Assembly (NCBI GenBank): GCA_023213395.1
Contig: CM041465.1
Span: 109,437,741-109,501,740, forward strand
DNA length: 64,000 bases
Source of the DNA: Cycas panzhihuaensis
Taxonomy: Eukaryota; Cycadophyta
Direction of reading: 5' to 3'
A program made the position numbers and the translations under genes. Below the pieces are notes generated by a model. That model was given only the letters and a program-made list of their open reading frames with translations. It ran no database searches and had not been told where the DNA came from. Numbering within the stretch: position 1 is the first letter of the stretch; each line of letters begins with the position of its first letter. Below, one piece after another: positions 30,700-42,318 of this stretch.

Positions 30700-33600
30700 T
30701 CATCAAATTCCATTGACTAACCAAAGAGATTCTTTGAAGCTTGATGTGGATATATCACTTGTGAATTCCCTTCACTATTACCAAGCCCTATTAGAATTAC
30801 CAATAGTGTGGCTTCAATCGATGGATAGTGGATCATGGACACAGAAGCAACTCAACATATGACATGCAATTGTAATCTATATCAAACATTTGACTCAAAT
30901 GTTCATAGAGTTGTTCACATGGTTGATAAATCACAACAACCTGTTGAAGGAATTGGAAACATTTGCCTAAAACTCCTAAGCTTAGAAGAATTTACATTGA
31001 TTCATGTCTTATACATACCCAATCTCAAACAAAACCTACTCTCTTTATCCACACTTGTTTCTCGTGGATTTGATCTGAGTGTAACCACAAATGACCAAAC
31101 TCTTAAGGTCATTCACCCTCCAACTAATCAAGTAGTTTTGACTGGACATCTCTTTGGCAAACTCTTTCAACTGAATGACTCTCCATCTTCTAAAGCCCAT
31201 TGTGCCCAAAGCCCTTATGCTGATGAATAATTTACATTTAATTCCATCTTGATCCATCCAACGTTATCACCAGAAGCTCTTTGGCATGCTCGTATGGGCC
31301 ATGTTCATATTAATAGACTTAGAGATCTTTCTAACACTCTTCCAAACCTTTCAAAGTTTTCCTCTAAGCCCTTTAAATGTGAAGCTTATATCATTATCAA
31401 ATCTCATCAACAACCTTTTCCCAAAAGTCAGTAGAAATCGAGCCATCCATTACAATTAGTACACTCTGATTTGTGTGGGTCAATGCCCATTCCTTTACTG
31501 AAGGGCAAGTTATATTACATCTCTTTTATTGATGATTTCACTAGAAAAGTATGGGTGGATTTTCTATACAAGAAAGATGAAGCATTTTGTATATTCAAGG
31601 AATTTAAAGCCCTCGCTAAAAAAGAGTTAGGTTATCAACTTAAATGTCTTTGAACTGATAACGGTGGCAAATATACCTCACATGAGTTTGAAAGCTACCT
31701 TCGAGATAATGGCATCAAGCATCCAACAATAGTAGCAGGTACCCCACAACAAAATGGAGTTGCCGAGCGCATGAATAAGACAATCATGAATATGGCTCAT
31801 GCTATGTTAATATATAAAAATGTACCTCCCTATTTATGGGCTGAAGTAATCTAGATAGCTATTTATTGTATCAATGTTGTTAGACCATCAAAGGAAGCAC
31901 AATCACCTAATGAAAAGTGGTTAGGACAAGCCTCCATTGTTCACTACTTTAAAATTTTTGGCTCTACATGCTATGCCCATATTCTGGATGTAAATCAAAA
32001 TAAACTTTAGCCAAGGGCACTTAAAGGCATCTTTGTTGGATACCTTATGGATAAGAAAGGGTATAAGGTCTTTATACCTTCACAATGAAAAATCATCGTT
32101 ATCAGAGATGTCGTTTTTGCAGAGATAAATGATCAGTTACTTAAATTAGACTCCATAGTACCCTCACGCCCCTACCATAACGTTATCAAGTATGATGTTC
32201 AGATTCTAAAATTTGGGGGGGGGGGACAGACATAAATTACTCCAAATATTGGAAGATGACAATAGAGCCTTGGAGGATACAAGTTATGACTCTGAACCAA
32301 TGAGTGCACATCCAACACCATCTTTTGAAGATAACAGAGTTAACAAAGTCAAAGCCATTATAGAAGAACCATCCTCTCCACCTTCTATTGACAAAGGCAA
32401 AATAGTGGTAGAAGGACCATCTTCCTCAGGCACATCAATATCCTCATCACAAAATAATCATTTTAACAAACATGATGAGAACCAAGAAGTTGGGGAATGA
32501 GGACATCATTCCCAACTTGAGGATCTTGAGAATCCCGCTAGCTTAATAAGGGCATACAACCAGATGAGGTGGGCAAAACTGGCACTCAAACTGCCCATAG
32601 AGCAAGGATGCAGGAATCATTATATATTGAGCTTGAACCAGAAGCATTGCACCTTACTCTTAATGAAGAGCCCTTAACGTACCAAGAATCTGTAAAGCAT
32701 ACAGCTTGGAGAAACACCATGAACAAAGAGTACCAATCTCTTATCAAGAACGGTATATGGGAGCTCATTGATCTATCACTTGGCAGAAAGGTAGTTCAAA
32801 ATAAATGGGTGTTCAAAAATAAATATAGATCAGACGACACCCTTGAAAAACACAAGGCAAGGTTGGTAGCCAAAGGATTTACACAAAGAGAAGGGATCGA
32901 CTACATTAAAGTCTTTGCACCTACAACCAAGTGGCCTACAATTAGAACTCTTGTGGGCTTGGCTACATAACAGGGTTGGAAAATCTACCAACTTGATATT
33001 AAGACTGAGTTTCTTAATGGAGATCTTGAAAAAGAAATTTACGTAGATCAGCCAGAAGGATATGAGATCGAAGGTCAAGAGCATAAGGTTTATAGGCTTA
33101 GAAAGTCCTTGTATGGCTTTAAATAATCCCCTCACGTTTGGTTTGCCAAGTTGTCTAAAAGGATGAGGTAACTTAGATACAAGGTTTGTGACTATTAAGA
33201 TATTAATGCAACGTTGTTCATTAAGCACTATAAGGATAAAGTCACTTATCTCATAATCTTTATGGATGACATTCTAGTAACGGGTAATAGTGAACAGGTA
33301 ATAAGCCAACTGAAAAAGGACCTTGGCAAAACATTCGAATTATCTGACCTCAGTTTGATGAAATATTTTTTGGAAATTGAAGTAACACAAATAATGGAAA
33401 ATTTTTCCTCTCCCAAGAAAAATACATCAATGATCTTCTAACCAAGTTTCAGTTAGAAGATGCTCGACCAGTGATGTTACCTATGGATCCTAACACCAAA
33501 CTCTTAGCTGAAGGTAACACTAGGGAGGCAGACGCAACATTATATAGAAAACTTATAGGTAGTCTCATCTACACTACCAATATAAGGCTAGATATTATAT

Positions 33601-34211
33601 ACTCTATCGGTATTCTTGCTTGTTACATAACAAATCCTAAGAAGAATCATTTGCACGCAACTGTGCAAGTATTGAGATACCTTAAGACGACCAGCAAATA
33701 TGGTCTATTGTATGAACCTAATCTAGACTTCAAGTTTTCTGTATATACAGACTCAGACTTTTTAAGAGATAAAGATATAAGAAGATCTATGTCTGGGTAT
33801 GTAACGTTTCTTGGAACATCACCAATATCATGGAGATCAAGACAGCAAAAGATAGTTACATATTCAATTACCAAAGTTGAATACATTGTTGCTTCTGAGA
33901 CCAAGAAAGAGGTGATATGGCTAAGAAAATTATTGGAAACATTGAATATCACCCAAACAAGTCCTACAAGTCTTCATGTGGATAATTAATCAGCAATCTA
34001 CATAGCGAAAAATCTTGTATTTCATGATTGTACCAAACACATAAGTACGAAAGTCCACAGGATTAGGGAACTTGTTCATGACCACATAATTCAATTAGAT
34101 TACTACCCCACAATAGATCAAGTGGTCGATATCTTTACCAAACTGCTATAAAGGGCAAAGTTTGAACAGTTCCGAAGGCAGCTCAGCCTTAGGGCCTCTA
34201 TCTTTGATTGA
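30700..34211 (+). pseudogene. Copia pol (cop2), broken
   Basis: Protease WIMDTEATQHMTC (30,829 on) with catalytic DTG changed to DTE. GAG-pre-integrase LWHARMGHVHINRLRDL with CEAYIIIKSHQQPFP (second zinc Cys kept, Cys to Tyr in between). Integrase Asp in HSDLCGSMP, Asp in TDNGGKY, Glu in NGVAERMNK. An acidic Ser-rich linker contains an 11-G run (32,215). RT has NKWVFKNKYRSDDTLEKHKA and catalytic FMDDI (33,259-33,273). RNase H has VYTDSDF, KVEYIVAS and LHVDN. It ends DQVVDIFTKLL...SIFD with TGA at 34,209. Copia elements usually have YVDD; FMDD is shared with cop1, so it is ancestral to this family. Stops and frameshifts occur throughout. Confidence 0.92.
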
Positions 34212-34657
34212 TCAAAGAAGATGGCAACAGGATCATCATACTCTATTCTCTTCGTGAAAACCCCTTGTGGGCACGGAGGAATAATAGTAACTCTCTACTC
34301 TATCCTCTTTATGAAAACCCCATGTGGGCATAGAAGGATAAGGGTTGTACTTGTTTTGGAAAATTAGAACCTGTGAAAACCCAAAAGGGCATAGGGGATG
34401 ACCAATCAGTATATGAAGACTTAGCAGATCAAACTACACATTTAAGCTACTTAGCTATCAGGCTACATTAAAGGGCCACCTTAGCCATTTTAATTTATAA
34501 AAGGGGCCATAGATCTTAGAATGTTCATGGGTTTTTATTCCCCATGAGGGTTTTCCCACAAAAGTGTCATTTAGAATTTCAATGTAAGAATGAGGCTCAA
34601 ATGAAGACCTCATAGAACAGATTTTCTGAAAATGACCATCCACCATTAAGGGGGGAT
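34212..34657 (+). other. Copia tail and polypurine tract (cop2)
   Basis: Same repeat-bearing noncoding block as 24,087-24,533; polypurine tract AAGGGGGGAT at 34,648-34,657. The 13 bp that follow (TAAAAGAGGTTAA) are the start of the 3' LTR. Confidence 0.8.
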
Positions 34658-34670
34658 TAAAAGAGGTTAA

Positions 34671-35210
34671 TGTTGTTAGGAATGTTAATATAATTTTTAT
34701 GTATGAATGTGTATTTAAGTTATTATAATGTTTAAACTTTAATGTTTATTAATTATCTTATGTGAAAGGTGGTTGAAATGCAAAACTGCATTTCAACGAA
34801 CGTTTCTTTATATAAACTCATCTCCTAGATTCAAGGACATGGTTTCGAGAATCTAGGAGGGCTGTTTAAATGCCTTTTATAAGGTTGGTTTAGTGGTTAG
34901 GTGGTTTACGCATATGGTCTTCTATTTCTTAAACTTTGCTTAATAAAACTACAAATTTAGAAGGTGTTTTTTCTTCCCCAGAAGGGGTTTTCCACCTATC
35001 AAACTGGTGTACATGTGTAGTGCTATCTTGTTATCTGTGTTTGCTTATTTTATGATCCTGTGATTACATTGTGCATGTGTCCTTCTTTCTACATGGTATC
35101 AGAGCTACATGTCTATCTATGTAAAGATGGATTTTGATACAAGGATGAAGCCTATTGCCCTGCTAGCATTCATACCACATGCACCATCACCACTACTCTG
35201 AAATAGAGAA
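34671..35210 (+). mobile_element. cop3: copia LTR with primer site and short internal stub
   Basis: LTR TGTTGTTAGGAATGTTAATA to TTCTTTCTACA (34,671-35,093, 423 bp), then TGGTATCAGAGC (35,094-35,105) and about 100 bp of leader. The sequence differs from the 312-bp LTR of cop1/cop2, so this is another copia family. The rest of the element is missing. It begins exactly after GTTAA inside the cop2 3' LTR. Confidence 0.82.
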
Positions 35211-35659
35211 ATAAAGAATGGAGAGCGCATGCTGAAACACTATTTTATTCATCACTAAACAATCATAAAGTGTTACAAATTTGCATGAATGTTGAAGCAA
35301 CACTCCTTACATCAGGCTTCCAGCAAAGACGCATGAGTACCTATGTATAAATAGCTTATATGTATGGACTTTTCTAACAAAACTTTTTCACAAAGGACAC
35401 AGAGTATCATGATATTTCAATAGAAAATTAAAGAATCTTGCATGATGGCTTTTTATTGACAGCATTTCAAATACGAAAATGTTTGGTAATTATCAAAGGT
35501 ATCATTACCACTAACACCAAGGAGTAGAAGGGTATTTGTTGCTAAAGTTGACCCACTTTCACATGTTGAATGAAGCCTAATCAAACCTGTATAAGTTGAA
35601 GTACTCAGCACTGCCATGAAAGCACCTGCATGAACACAAGTAGTTGGGTGCTCATGAGA
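35211..35659. other. Sequence between cop3 and the M18 fragment
   Basis: A minus-strand open stretch continues from the M18 fragment to 35,453 (HPTTCVHAGAFMAVLS), but it no longer resembles the peptidase. It may be former intron. I see nothing else. Confidence 0.4.
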
Positions 35660-36070
35660 GATCTTAAGGTATGAATTGTCTGTATGAGCACCTATCACAC
35701 AAATACCATTATCGGCACTATACTTGCATCCCACGACGAATGCAACAATGGTCAAGTAACAAAGTATTTGCCACCAAGGTCTTTCAGATATTTGCAGGTA
35801 GCCTAGCCCCTTCATCAAAAGGTTCTATCTAGGGAAGTTCAACATCTCATCGGTTATTAAAAATAAACGAGGAAGACTCCTGCACATAGAATGGCTAGAA
35901 GGGGAAAAGCAGGCCCACCAAGAAGTTCAGTGGCTTCAAATACACCATCTCATAGAGGATATGAGTCCCCACTATGATCTACATATGCCTCCATTGAAGC
36001 AGCAACCAACTTCCTTAAATCATTTCTTAGCCTCATCAACAACATAGAATGGAGATTGTGAAAAGTTAGA
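35660..36070 (-). pseudogene. M18 aspartyl aminopeptidase fragment (pseudogene)
   Basis: The only host-type coding trace in the window. The minus strand from 36,070 reads SNFSQSPFYVVDEAKK, stop, FKEVG, matching the N-terminus of plant aspartyl aminopeptidases (SPTPFHAVDEAKKRL). About 170 bp later GYLQISERPWW, a frameshifted GGKYFVT, and TIVAFVVGCKYSADNG then IGAHTDNSYLKI follow the family order SERxxW, KYFFTRN, TIVAFAVGKKY, and AHTDSPCLKL with the metal-binding His. The Asp-Ser-Pro after it is degraded. The family removes N-terminal Asp/Glu from peptides. It is a fragment without the rest of the gene. The 170-bp gap may be a decayed intron. Confidence 0.78.
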
Positions 36071-37139
36071 ACCCTCGAAACAAATAACCAGATCTGAATC
36101 CTTATGAATAAGGGAAAGACTTGCATGGTAGAGTGTCGTTGAAGCCCTCCGTGTTGGGATCGTTCACCTTCATTCATCACCAGGACCTCCGCCTTCGATC
36201 TCCGTCTTTGTCTCACCTGCAAACAAAGGTGCACCACTGCCATAACCAGGTAGGTAGGGTTTCTACCCTAACCCCCCTCCCAGATTTCTTTTTTGTTTTA
36301 ATTTTAATTTTCTCTGTTAAAATCAAACCTACCGTCGGATTTATCCATCGATTTCGGTTTTTTAATTCCTTTTTTTTATTATTTTGATTTAATAAAACAA
36401 TAACCCCTCCCTCCCTTATTACATTTTGATTTAATCAAATACCCCCTTATCACATTAAGTTTATACCCCCCTTAATCACATTTATAATTTAATTAAAATA
36501 CCTTTTAATTGAACTTCCTTTTTTTAAATAATCTCTAGTATAAATTAATTTAAAACTTCCATTTTTTTAATTAACCTGATATATAACTCAACCCCCTCCT
36601 TAATCACATTAGTGTAAAATTAATCCAAAACTCCCCTATTACATCAACATATAGATCAATTCCCCCCCTTCCTTTATATTAAACTAAACCCCTCTCTTCA
36701 CTAAGTTAATGATTTTTAATATTCTCTTAAACCATCCTTTACATTTAAACTCCATATGAGATTAGTATAATTTTCTATGTTTTTAGGTCCCTTATTCTAC
36801 TATAGGTATTTCATAAGTGCATACCTTCACATTCTACCTTAATCATGAATTGAACAAATTTCCTCTCTTCTCCCCTAATGTCTTAGCTTAATCTTTGTCA
36901 TATATAAGGTATATACATATACATACTATTAACAAAGCCTAATTAACTTAGGCAAAACTAATATTTTTTTTCTTGGTTTCTTGACCAAGATCAAAGTAAA
37001 GTATATTTTTTTTATCTAAATACCTTATTTATACATTTATCTTTCTTCAAATATAAAACTTAATTAATCAAAAATCATTAACCTTTTTTATTGCAAATCA
37101 TTTTTATTAAAGCACCATATTCAAACTTTAAATAAATGT
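36071..37139. other. AT-rich unannotated stretch
   Basis: Positions 36,071-36,250 may be the former 5' part of the peptidase gene. From about 36,260 it is AT-rich with many C-runs and T-runs (CCCCTTAATCACATT-like units recur near 36,430-36,610). No gene, LTR end or structured RNA is recognised. The homology to gypsy LTRs begins at about 37,140. Confidence 0.5.
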
Positions 37140-38092
37140 CAGACTTTGGGTAAGCCTTCACCCCTCGTTTCTCTTCTGCTTGGCTTGCTTCTTAGTATGT
37201 TTACTTGCCTTCCTTGCTTTTCCGTCTCGCTTTGTCTTTTATAAGGGGAAGGTAAGGAAGCCCCTTCTTTTTCCACACCAACTTTGGTCACAGACCAACT
37301 ATTGGAGAGAGGGTGTACATTGCGTATAAGTGAGGTTCTTCATCAACCGCTACACTTCCCAGGTACGCATCGTCCCTCTCCATCCACCCCTTTTCTTTTT
37401 TCCTCTTATCTAAAATCTATTGTATTTGTTTAATAGATCACGTAAAAGCAAAAAAGGTAATAAATTAGCTACTTACGTTCATTTTGCGTAAGTGTGTTGT
37501 ATGCTTGTTCTTCATAGGAAAAGGACATAGTAGGAACTTCATTCCTCCTTCTTTCTCTTATCTAGCCTAAAAGTACCCATAGTTGCACTTCATTCAGTTT
37601 GCCTACTAATGCATACAAAACACTTGTTCTTTTTCTCTTGCCCCTTTGGTTGTTGAATGAAAGAGAGAGTAGCTTTTAGCCCTTTTTCTTTACTCCTTCA
37701 CTTGGTTAGATTTTCTTAGACCAAGTAACCTAGGGAAGCCTACCTACGTTTGTCCTAGGCTCCTCACCTATACCCTTTTGTCTTATGTTCCTTCGTCATA
37801 GGAACCTCTCCATTAGAGGTTCCTCCTCTTCCCTTTTGGCCATGTAAGGGTGGGAGGACCTTCCTCTTTGAGACCATCTAGTATACCCCTGCGTGTGTCT
37901 TTCCTCTCAGATTTAAAAGCTACTCTAAGGTAATTGGGCATCATTTGCGGGTCCTGAACTCACGCTTTGGCATATGAATGCCCTGTGTGGTGTTCCCTTT
38001 TGTTTATAGGTCTCCATTCATACCCCCAACTTTAGTTATTGACCACCTCAATTCCTATCAAGCATAGTGACCATCCTGCAGATGCAACTCCA
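37140..38092 (+). repeat. 5' LTR of E5, U3-truncated
   Basis: About 0.95 kb aligning with the 3' third of the family LTR (for example AAGGGGAAGGTAAGGAAGCC at 37,242, seen on the E2 minus strand near 12,845) and ending GCAGATGCAACTCCA at 38,092. The promoter-bearing left two thirds are missing, so this copy could not drive E5 transcription. Confidence 0.82.
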
Positions 38093-38164
38093 CTAGTGAC
38101 CATACTGGGGACCTACCAGTAAGGGAGCTAGTTGTTATCTCTTTCTGTTGGTGCTACTACCTTC
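38093..38164 (+). other. E5 primer binding site and leader start
   Basis: CTAGTGACCATACTGGGGAC (38,093-38,112) follows the LTR, then leader DNA runs to CCTTC (38,160-38,164), where E6 is inserted. The leader resumes at 55,092. Confidence 0.8.
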
Positions 38165-40944
38165 TGGATATGCATCTATGGGATAACCGGCTAGTTACGT
38201 AGGGATAGCGAGGGTGAGTGATGACACTATCGGGTATGGATAAGAACCTACAAGCAAGGCAAGTACCACACAGGGCACCTCGTGCACCAGAGCGTGAGTT
38301 TGGGACCTGCGAATGGTACCTAACTACCTAAAGGTGGTTCCCCACTTTAGTTAGGAAGAGGGGAGGTGGAAGAGCAGCTTGGATAGATCTTGGAGAAGAA
38401 TCCTCCCACCCTTGGTTGGCCAGAAGGGAAGCGAGAGAGTCCCTTGAGGGTTTCCCTATAGTTGAGGGAAATGAGCAGGCGGCAAAGTAGGTGAGTAACC
38501 TATGGTTAAGGTCTTCTCGGTTATCCGGCTAAGCAGAAGAAAACTGAAGGACAATGAAGGGAATAGGAATGATCGATTGATCAAGAGTTCCCCCCTTCAA
38601 AAGAGCAATCGAGATAAAGGAGGGTGCTAAGATGCACGCAAATAAACTAAACTAAGTATAACAAGTCAAGAGGATAAGGGTGGAGTTTACAACATGAAGG
38701 GAAAGGTTAGAGGGAAGAACTTCCTAAAAGCTTTTTTATGATAGATGTAGTGCATAAAATATAACAAATAGAATATGAACTAAAAGAGAGAGTCGATTTT
38801 CTTTTTCCTTTTAAGTGATCTAATTACTACCATGCAAAATCTTCTAAAGGAAAGAAAATAAAATGAAGCGAGAGCACACACCTGGAATAGAAACGTGGTC
38901 AAAGTGACAACACGCCCACAAGGTGTGCAAAGTCACTCCACGAAGCACGACGAAAGAGGGTTGACGATAGGGAGAAGCGTGGGGCTTCCTTACCTTCCTC
39001 GGAAGTGACACTAGAGTGCCAAGAAAGGAAAAAAGGAAAGTAATAGCAGCAAATGAGATGCTATAATGAAGTATGAATTATCATACTTACCACAAGAGAG
39101 AAAAGGGGGAAATCCCTCACATCCTCTGGGTACCTGCAAGTAAGCACAAATATCCCTTTCCGAAGAAAGGAGGCTAGCAACACAAAGTGGAGTCCCAATA
39201 ACACATGTGTACATATACTAAAAACAAGTCTCTATACGTATATATTAGTGTTCATGAACCACAAGATTGCAGCAATAATCTATGGCAAAACAAACTACTT
39301 AAATGAATGGTAAGTAGATAAGTAAGCCTCAGAGTGGCCCACCTCCTACAAAGAGAAACCCTACCCTCCCTCAAGAAGCCATAAGGTAGTAAGGGTATGG
39401 CTAAAACGCTGGCTGAAAAATGGGGTAGCAGAGATACAAAAGAGCCCAAAGCAAAAGCTCAACGAACTAGAGTGCTATGGGAAGCAAACTGGGCCATTGA
39501 GAAAAGGATAGAGCCAAGAAAAGTAACTAGGTCTTATGCGTTGCCTGAATTAGAGAAATGAGCCCTCAAACTAGCGCTGCAACAAGTGCCAACACTGATT
39601 TCAATGGCTAGAAATAGTTTACCAATCCCTTACTCCACTCCAGGAGCAGCATGGGGGCAAAGAGGAAGGTTTGGATGGTGGAAGCCTCTTAGGGAGCATA
39701 GAGGGTGGTATGGAATCCACCTAGCTCTATCCCAAACCTTATGTATCCCTCTTTGACTACTATCTTGGGTGTGAAATGCAGGAAAAGAGGCCTAAACAAC
39801 AGAGAAAAAAAAAAGCCTAAGGGAAAGGCAAAAAATAACCCTTGAAATAAGATAAGACAAGCTAGTGTAAAACATGCAAAACTGGGCATACATTGGGCAA
39901 AGGAAAGATCTTAAACCAATAAATACCTGTGGAGAAGATGGGAGGCATTTGCCTCTGCCAAAGCCTGTTGGAAGAGGTTGGAAATTTTGAGGAAAAGATT
40001 AAGTGCAGCAGGTATGGAGCCCCTACTAAGATGGCTGGAGAGAAACCTACTTCTGAGACCACTTGGTGGCTACCTGGGCAAGGAGACCTTGAAAACTCCT
40101 CAATGAGGCCCTCTCCAAGGCATGAATGAGCTGTGAAGATGTTACAGTGAAGGCAAAGGAGAACTGGGCACTGGAGAGTGATTGCAGGTCCTAGAACAAC
40201 AACAGAGCAGTAGAAGATAACAAACAGTAGGGCATTTTTCCTTATTGATCCTTCTAGAGAGAGCTAAAAGATCCTAAAAGAGAGTTGAGAAGGACTTAAA
40301 GACTCAACTCCAACCCTAATGAAGCAATTAGGGCTTGTCTAGCACTGAGTTGGGTTGAGAGACATGTGGCAATTTCGTAATAAATGCATGAATTGCCATG
40401 GCGGTTTTAAAAAATAAGTTATAACAGTTGCATCGTGGTAAACTTTACGGTACCACGCTAAACTTCGCGGTACCATGAAATTTACCGCGATGTGAGACTA
40501 GAAGATAAAATTGGCCCAAACAACTAGCCAGGGTTGTGGACCAATGCACTAGGAGGCTGGCAAGGGGGCGGGCCCACCTGCCCAAGGGTAGGCAACAGAC
40601 CAAAAGCCACAAGAAAGGTGATCAAGGGTCTCAAGGGTGCAAAGAGGAGGCCAAATGGCAACGAACCAACATGTGAGTGAATCAACACACGAAACAGGTG
40701 AGTCTTAAGGGGAGCAGGGCAGATTGCGGGAAGTGATGTAGCCACTGGGGTGTCATACTCACTAGGAATGTACCCCCACTATAGTCGTCATAAGCTAGAT
40801 AGGTGTAGATGACATAAAACCATCTACAAAATCATAACATACAAGCACATACTCCTCACAAAAGAAAATAAAAATAAGGTGAGAAACATACCTGCACTTA
40901 CCTGAGTCGATCGCTTCGTATCCATTCTTGGAAGCTGGGAAACA
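38165..40944 (-). repeat. 3' LTR of E6 (2.78 kb)
   Basis: In element sense starts TGTTTCCCAGCTTCCAAGAATGG after the polypurine tract AAGGGGGCAA (40,945-40,954) and ends TAGATGCATATCCA. It retains the long LTR foldback at 40,431-40,492. Confidence 0.95.
40361..40492 (-). promoter_or_regulatory. LTR foldbacks (E6 3' LTR)
   Basis: CATCGTGGTAAA (40,431-40,442) pairs with TTTACCGCGATG (40,481-40,492), 12 positions with one wobble, enclosing two GGTACC cores. TGGCAATT (40,366-40,373) pairs with AATTGCCA (40,391-40,398). The G-box position here reads CATGTG. Downstream in LTR sense (about 40,283-40,297) is TCTTTAAGTCC at the TATA position. Confidence 0.65.
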
Positions 40945-40954
40945 TTGCCCCCTT

Positions 40955-41362
40955 GGCAGCAGAGCCTCGCCACTCAGAAGCATGGTGCGATGGTGAATGC
41001 TGGCAACACAACTGTCAGTAGTATATGTGTATGTAGATGTATAAATCAAGGTCACAATAGTAGTCAAGGGTGCCGACGAGTGTCATGGTGGAACGCGTGG
41101 ATATGAGGATATAGGTGGAGACCACACATGGGCTGCCTATGTGCCACCCAGGAATCGACTGGAAACACAAAGGATGAGGGAGCTACCCCCATCACAAAAG
41201 ATGCAAAGAGATATGCATGATCAAGTAGAAGAGATGAGTGAACAAAACTAGTAGTTTCCATAGTTTAACTTCATCAGCGGTTAGATTTTGGAGGTGTGAA
41301 TGGATCACAAGAAGATGAGCATGATGGCCTGGAACTCGGGCGACATAGCAACCAGACAATCC
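40955..41362 (-). other. 3' untranslated region before polypurine tract (E6)
   Basis: Noncoding, homologous to 7,270-7,670 of E1 (for example the CGCTGATGAAGTTAAACTATGG block near 41,275). Confidence 0.65.
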
Positions 41363-41794
41363 TTAGGGACGGTCAGCAAGAAGAGGGAGGCAATGTTCAA
41401 GGATGAGGCGAACGAGACTATCTACCTCAGCATTGAGGGCTCGAGGAATGTGTCAAATGTCGACAGACTGGAAGCAATCCAAAAGAGATCTAGCGGTCAA
41501 AGCAAGGACTCTCAAGTGATGGCATCACACTTGGTAAACCTAACTGAGATAGGACACCACAACCTGGGAGTCACAAAGAAGAATAATCAATCCATGATGG
41601 AAACAGAGAGCATCTATGAGATCTTCAATGACAACTGTGTACTCAGCTTCATTATTGATAGCCTCTGGGAGGAATGTCCCAGAGTATAGGAAATCGTATC
41701 CAGAGGGGCTGCGAATGATCCATGCAGTAGCAGAAGATCCAGGGTTACCGTGGCTTCCGCCGTCGATAAAAATGTAGAGAGACATGGGTGACAC
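41363..41794 (-). pseudogene. Archaeal-type RNase H (E6), broken
   Basis: Own ATG at 41,794 (CACCCATGTCTC). Reads MSLYIFIDGGSHGNPGSSATAW with the catalytic Asp kept, NNEAEYTVVIEDL with the Glu kept, and LLCDSQVVVSYLS with the second Asp kept, then a stop at 41,540-41,542 (CAG to TAG). Decayed homology runs on to the TAA at 41,363, the same end as E1. All three core acidic residues survive, so the ancestor was probably active. Confidence 0.87.
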
Positions 41795-42310
41795 AAAGTC
41801 TTGGTAATAATAAACAATAACGAACCAAAAAAGAGGCTCGAAATCTAAGCAATAAATGGCCTTGAAGGGTAGGAGGACCTAGCAATGAGGCTACCCAAGG
41901 ACAAGGGCAGGCTATCTAACCACTGCCTAAGAGTAGGCAGAGAAAGGGCACCCTAGGGTACCAAAGGTTGCTTCAGAAAGTAAAACATACCCCTGGACGG
42001 GGGGAGCATTTCCTCTAGAAGCCCCAGGGGTAGAAAAGAGCTGCAAAAATGGGTCCAGGATGGTGGAACGAGCCAAATGAGTATAAACTTAGGCATGCAT
42101 GAGGGTGACACGTAAAATGAGATAGAAGTGCCCTGCAAAAAGGTGCAATGGCGAGGTGCCATAAATGCACCCACGAGAAATAGAGAAACAGAGGCTATAA
42201 GAGCGCAACAGGAGGCAAGGCTAGAAGGCAAAGGTGATCAAGGGTACGGGATGGTCCAGATGGCTATCGCGAGAGCTAAAATAGAGACAGTGCCTGTCGG
42301 GGCCCCTACT
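41795..42310. other. Spacer upstream of the antisense promoter (E6)
   Basis: No gene; homologous to 6,326-6,846 of E1. It separates the divergent aRNase H (-) and PMD (+) transcription units. Confidence 0.5.
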
Positions 42311-42318
42311 TATATAAG
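42311..42318 (+). promoter_or_regulatory. TATA box of antisense PMD gene (E6)
   Basis: GGGGCCCCTACTTATATAAGGATAC; third copy of the arrangement described at 6,318 and 17,196. Confidence 0.7.

Larger units (their letters stand above)
27318..34670 (+). mobile_element. cop2: Ty1/copia retrotransposon, nearly complete
   Basis: 5' LTR, Met-tRNA primer site, about 2 kb leader, gag, pol, repeat-bearing tail, polypurine tract and the first 13 bp of the 3' LTR, where cop3 interrupts. Gag and pol both carry stops. The left end is not a clean insertion: the bases before 27,318 look like a copia polypurine tract. Confidence 0.9.

Noticed and set aside
35453-35640. Continuation of the M18 peptidase on the minus strand
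   Set aside because: The translated sequence after IGAHTDNSYLKI shows none of the expected following motifs; it may be intron or unrelated DNA.
41300-41689. 129-codon plus-strand frame near the E6 3' end
   Set aside because: It lies over the reverse complement of the aRNase H, which explains its openness.
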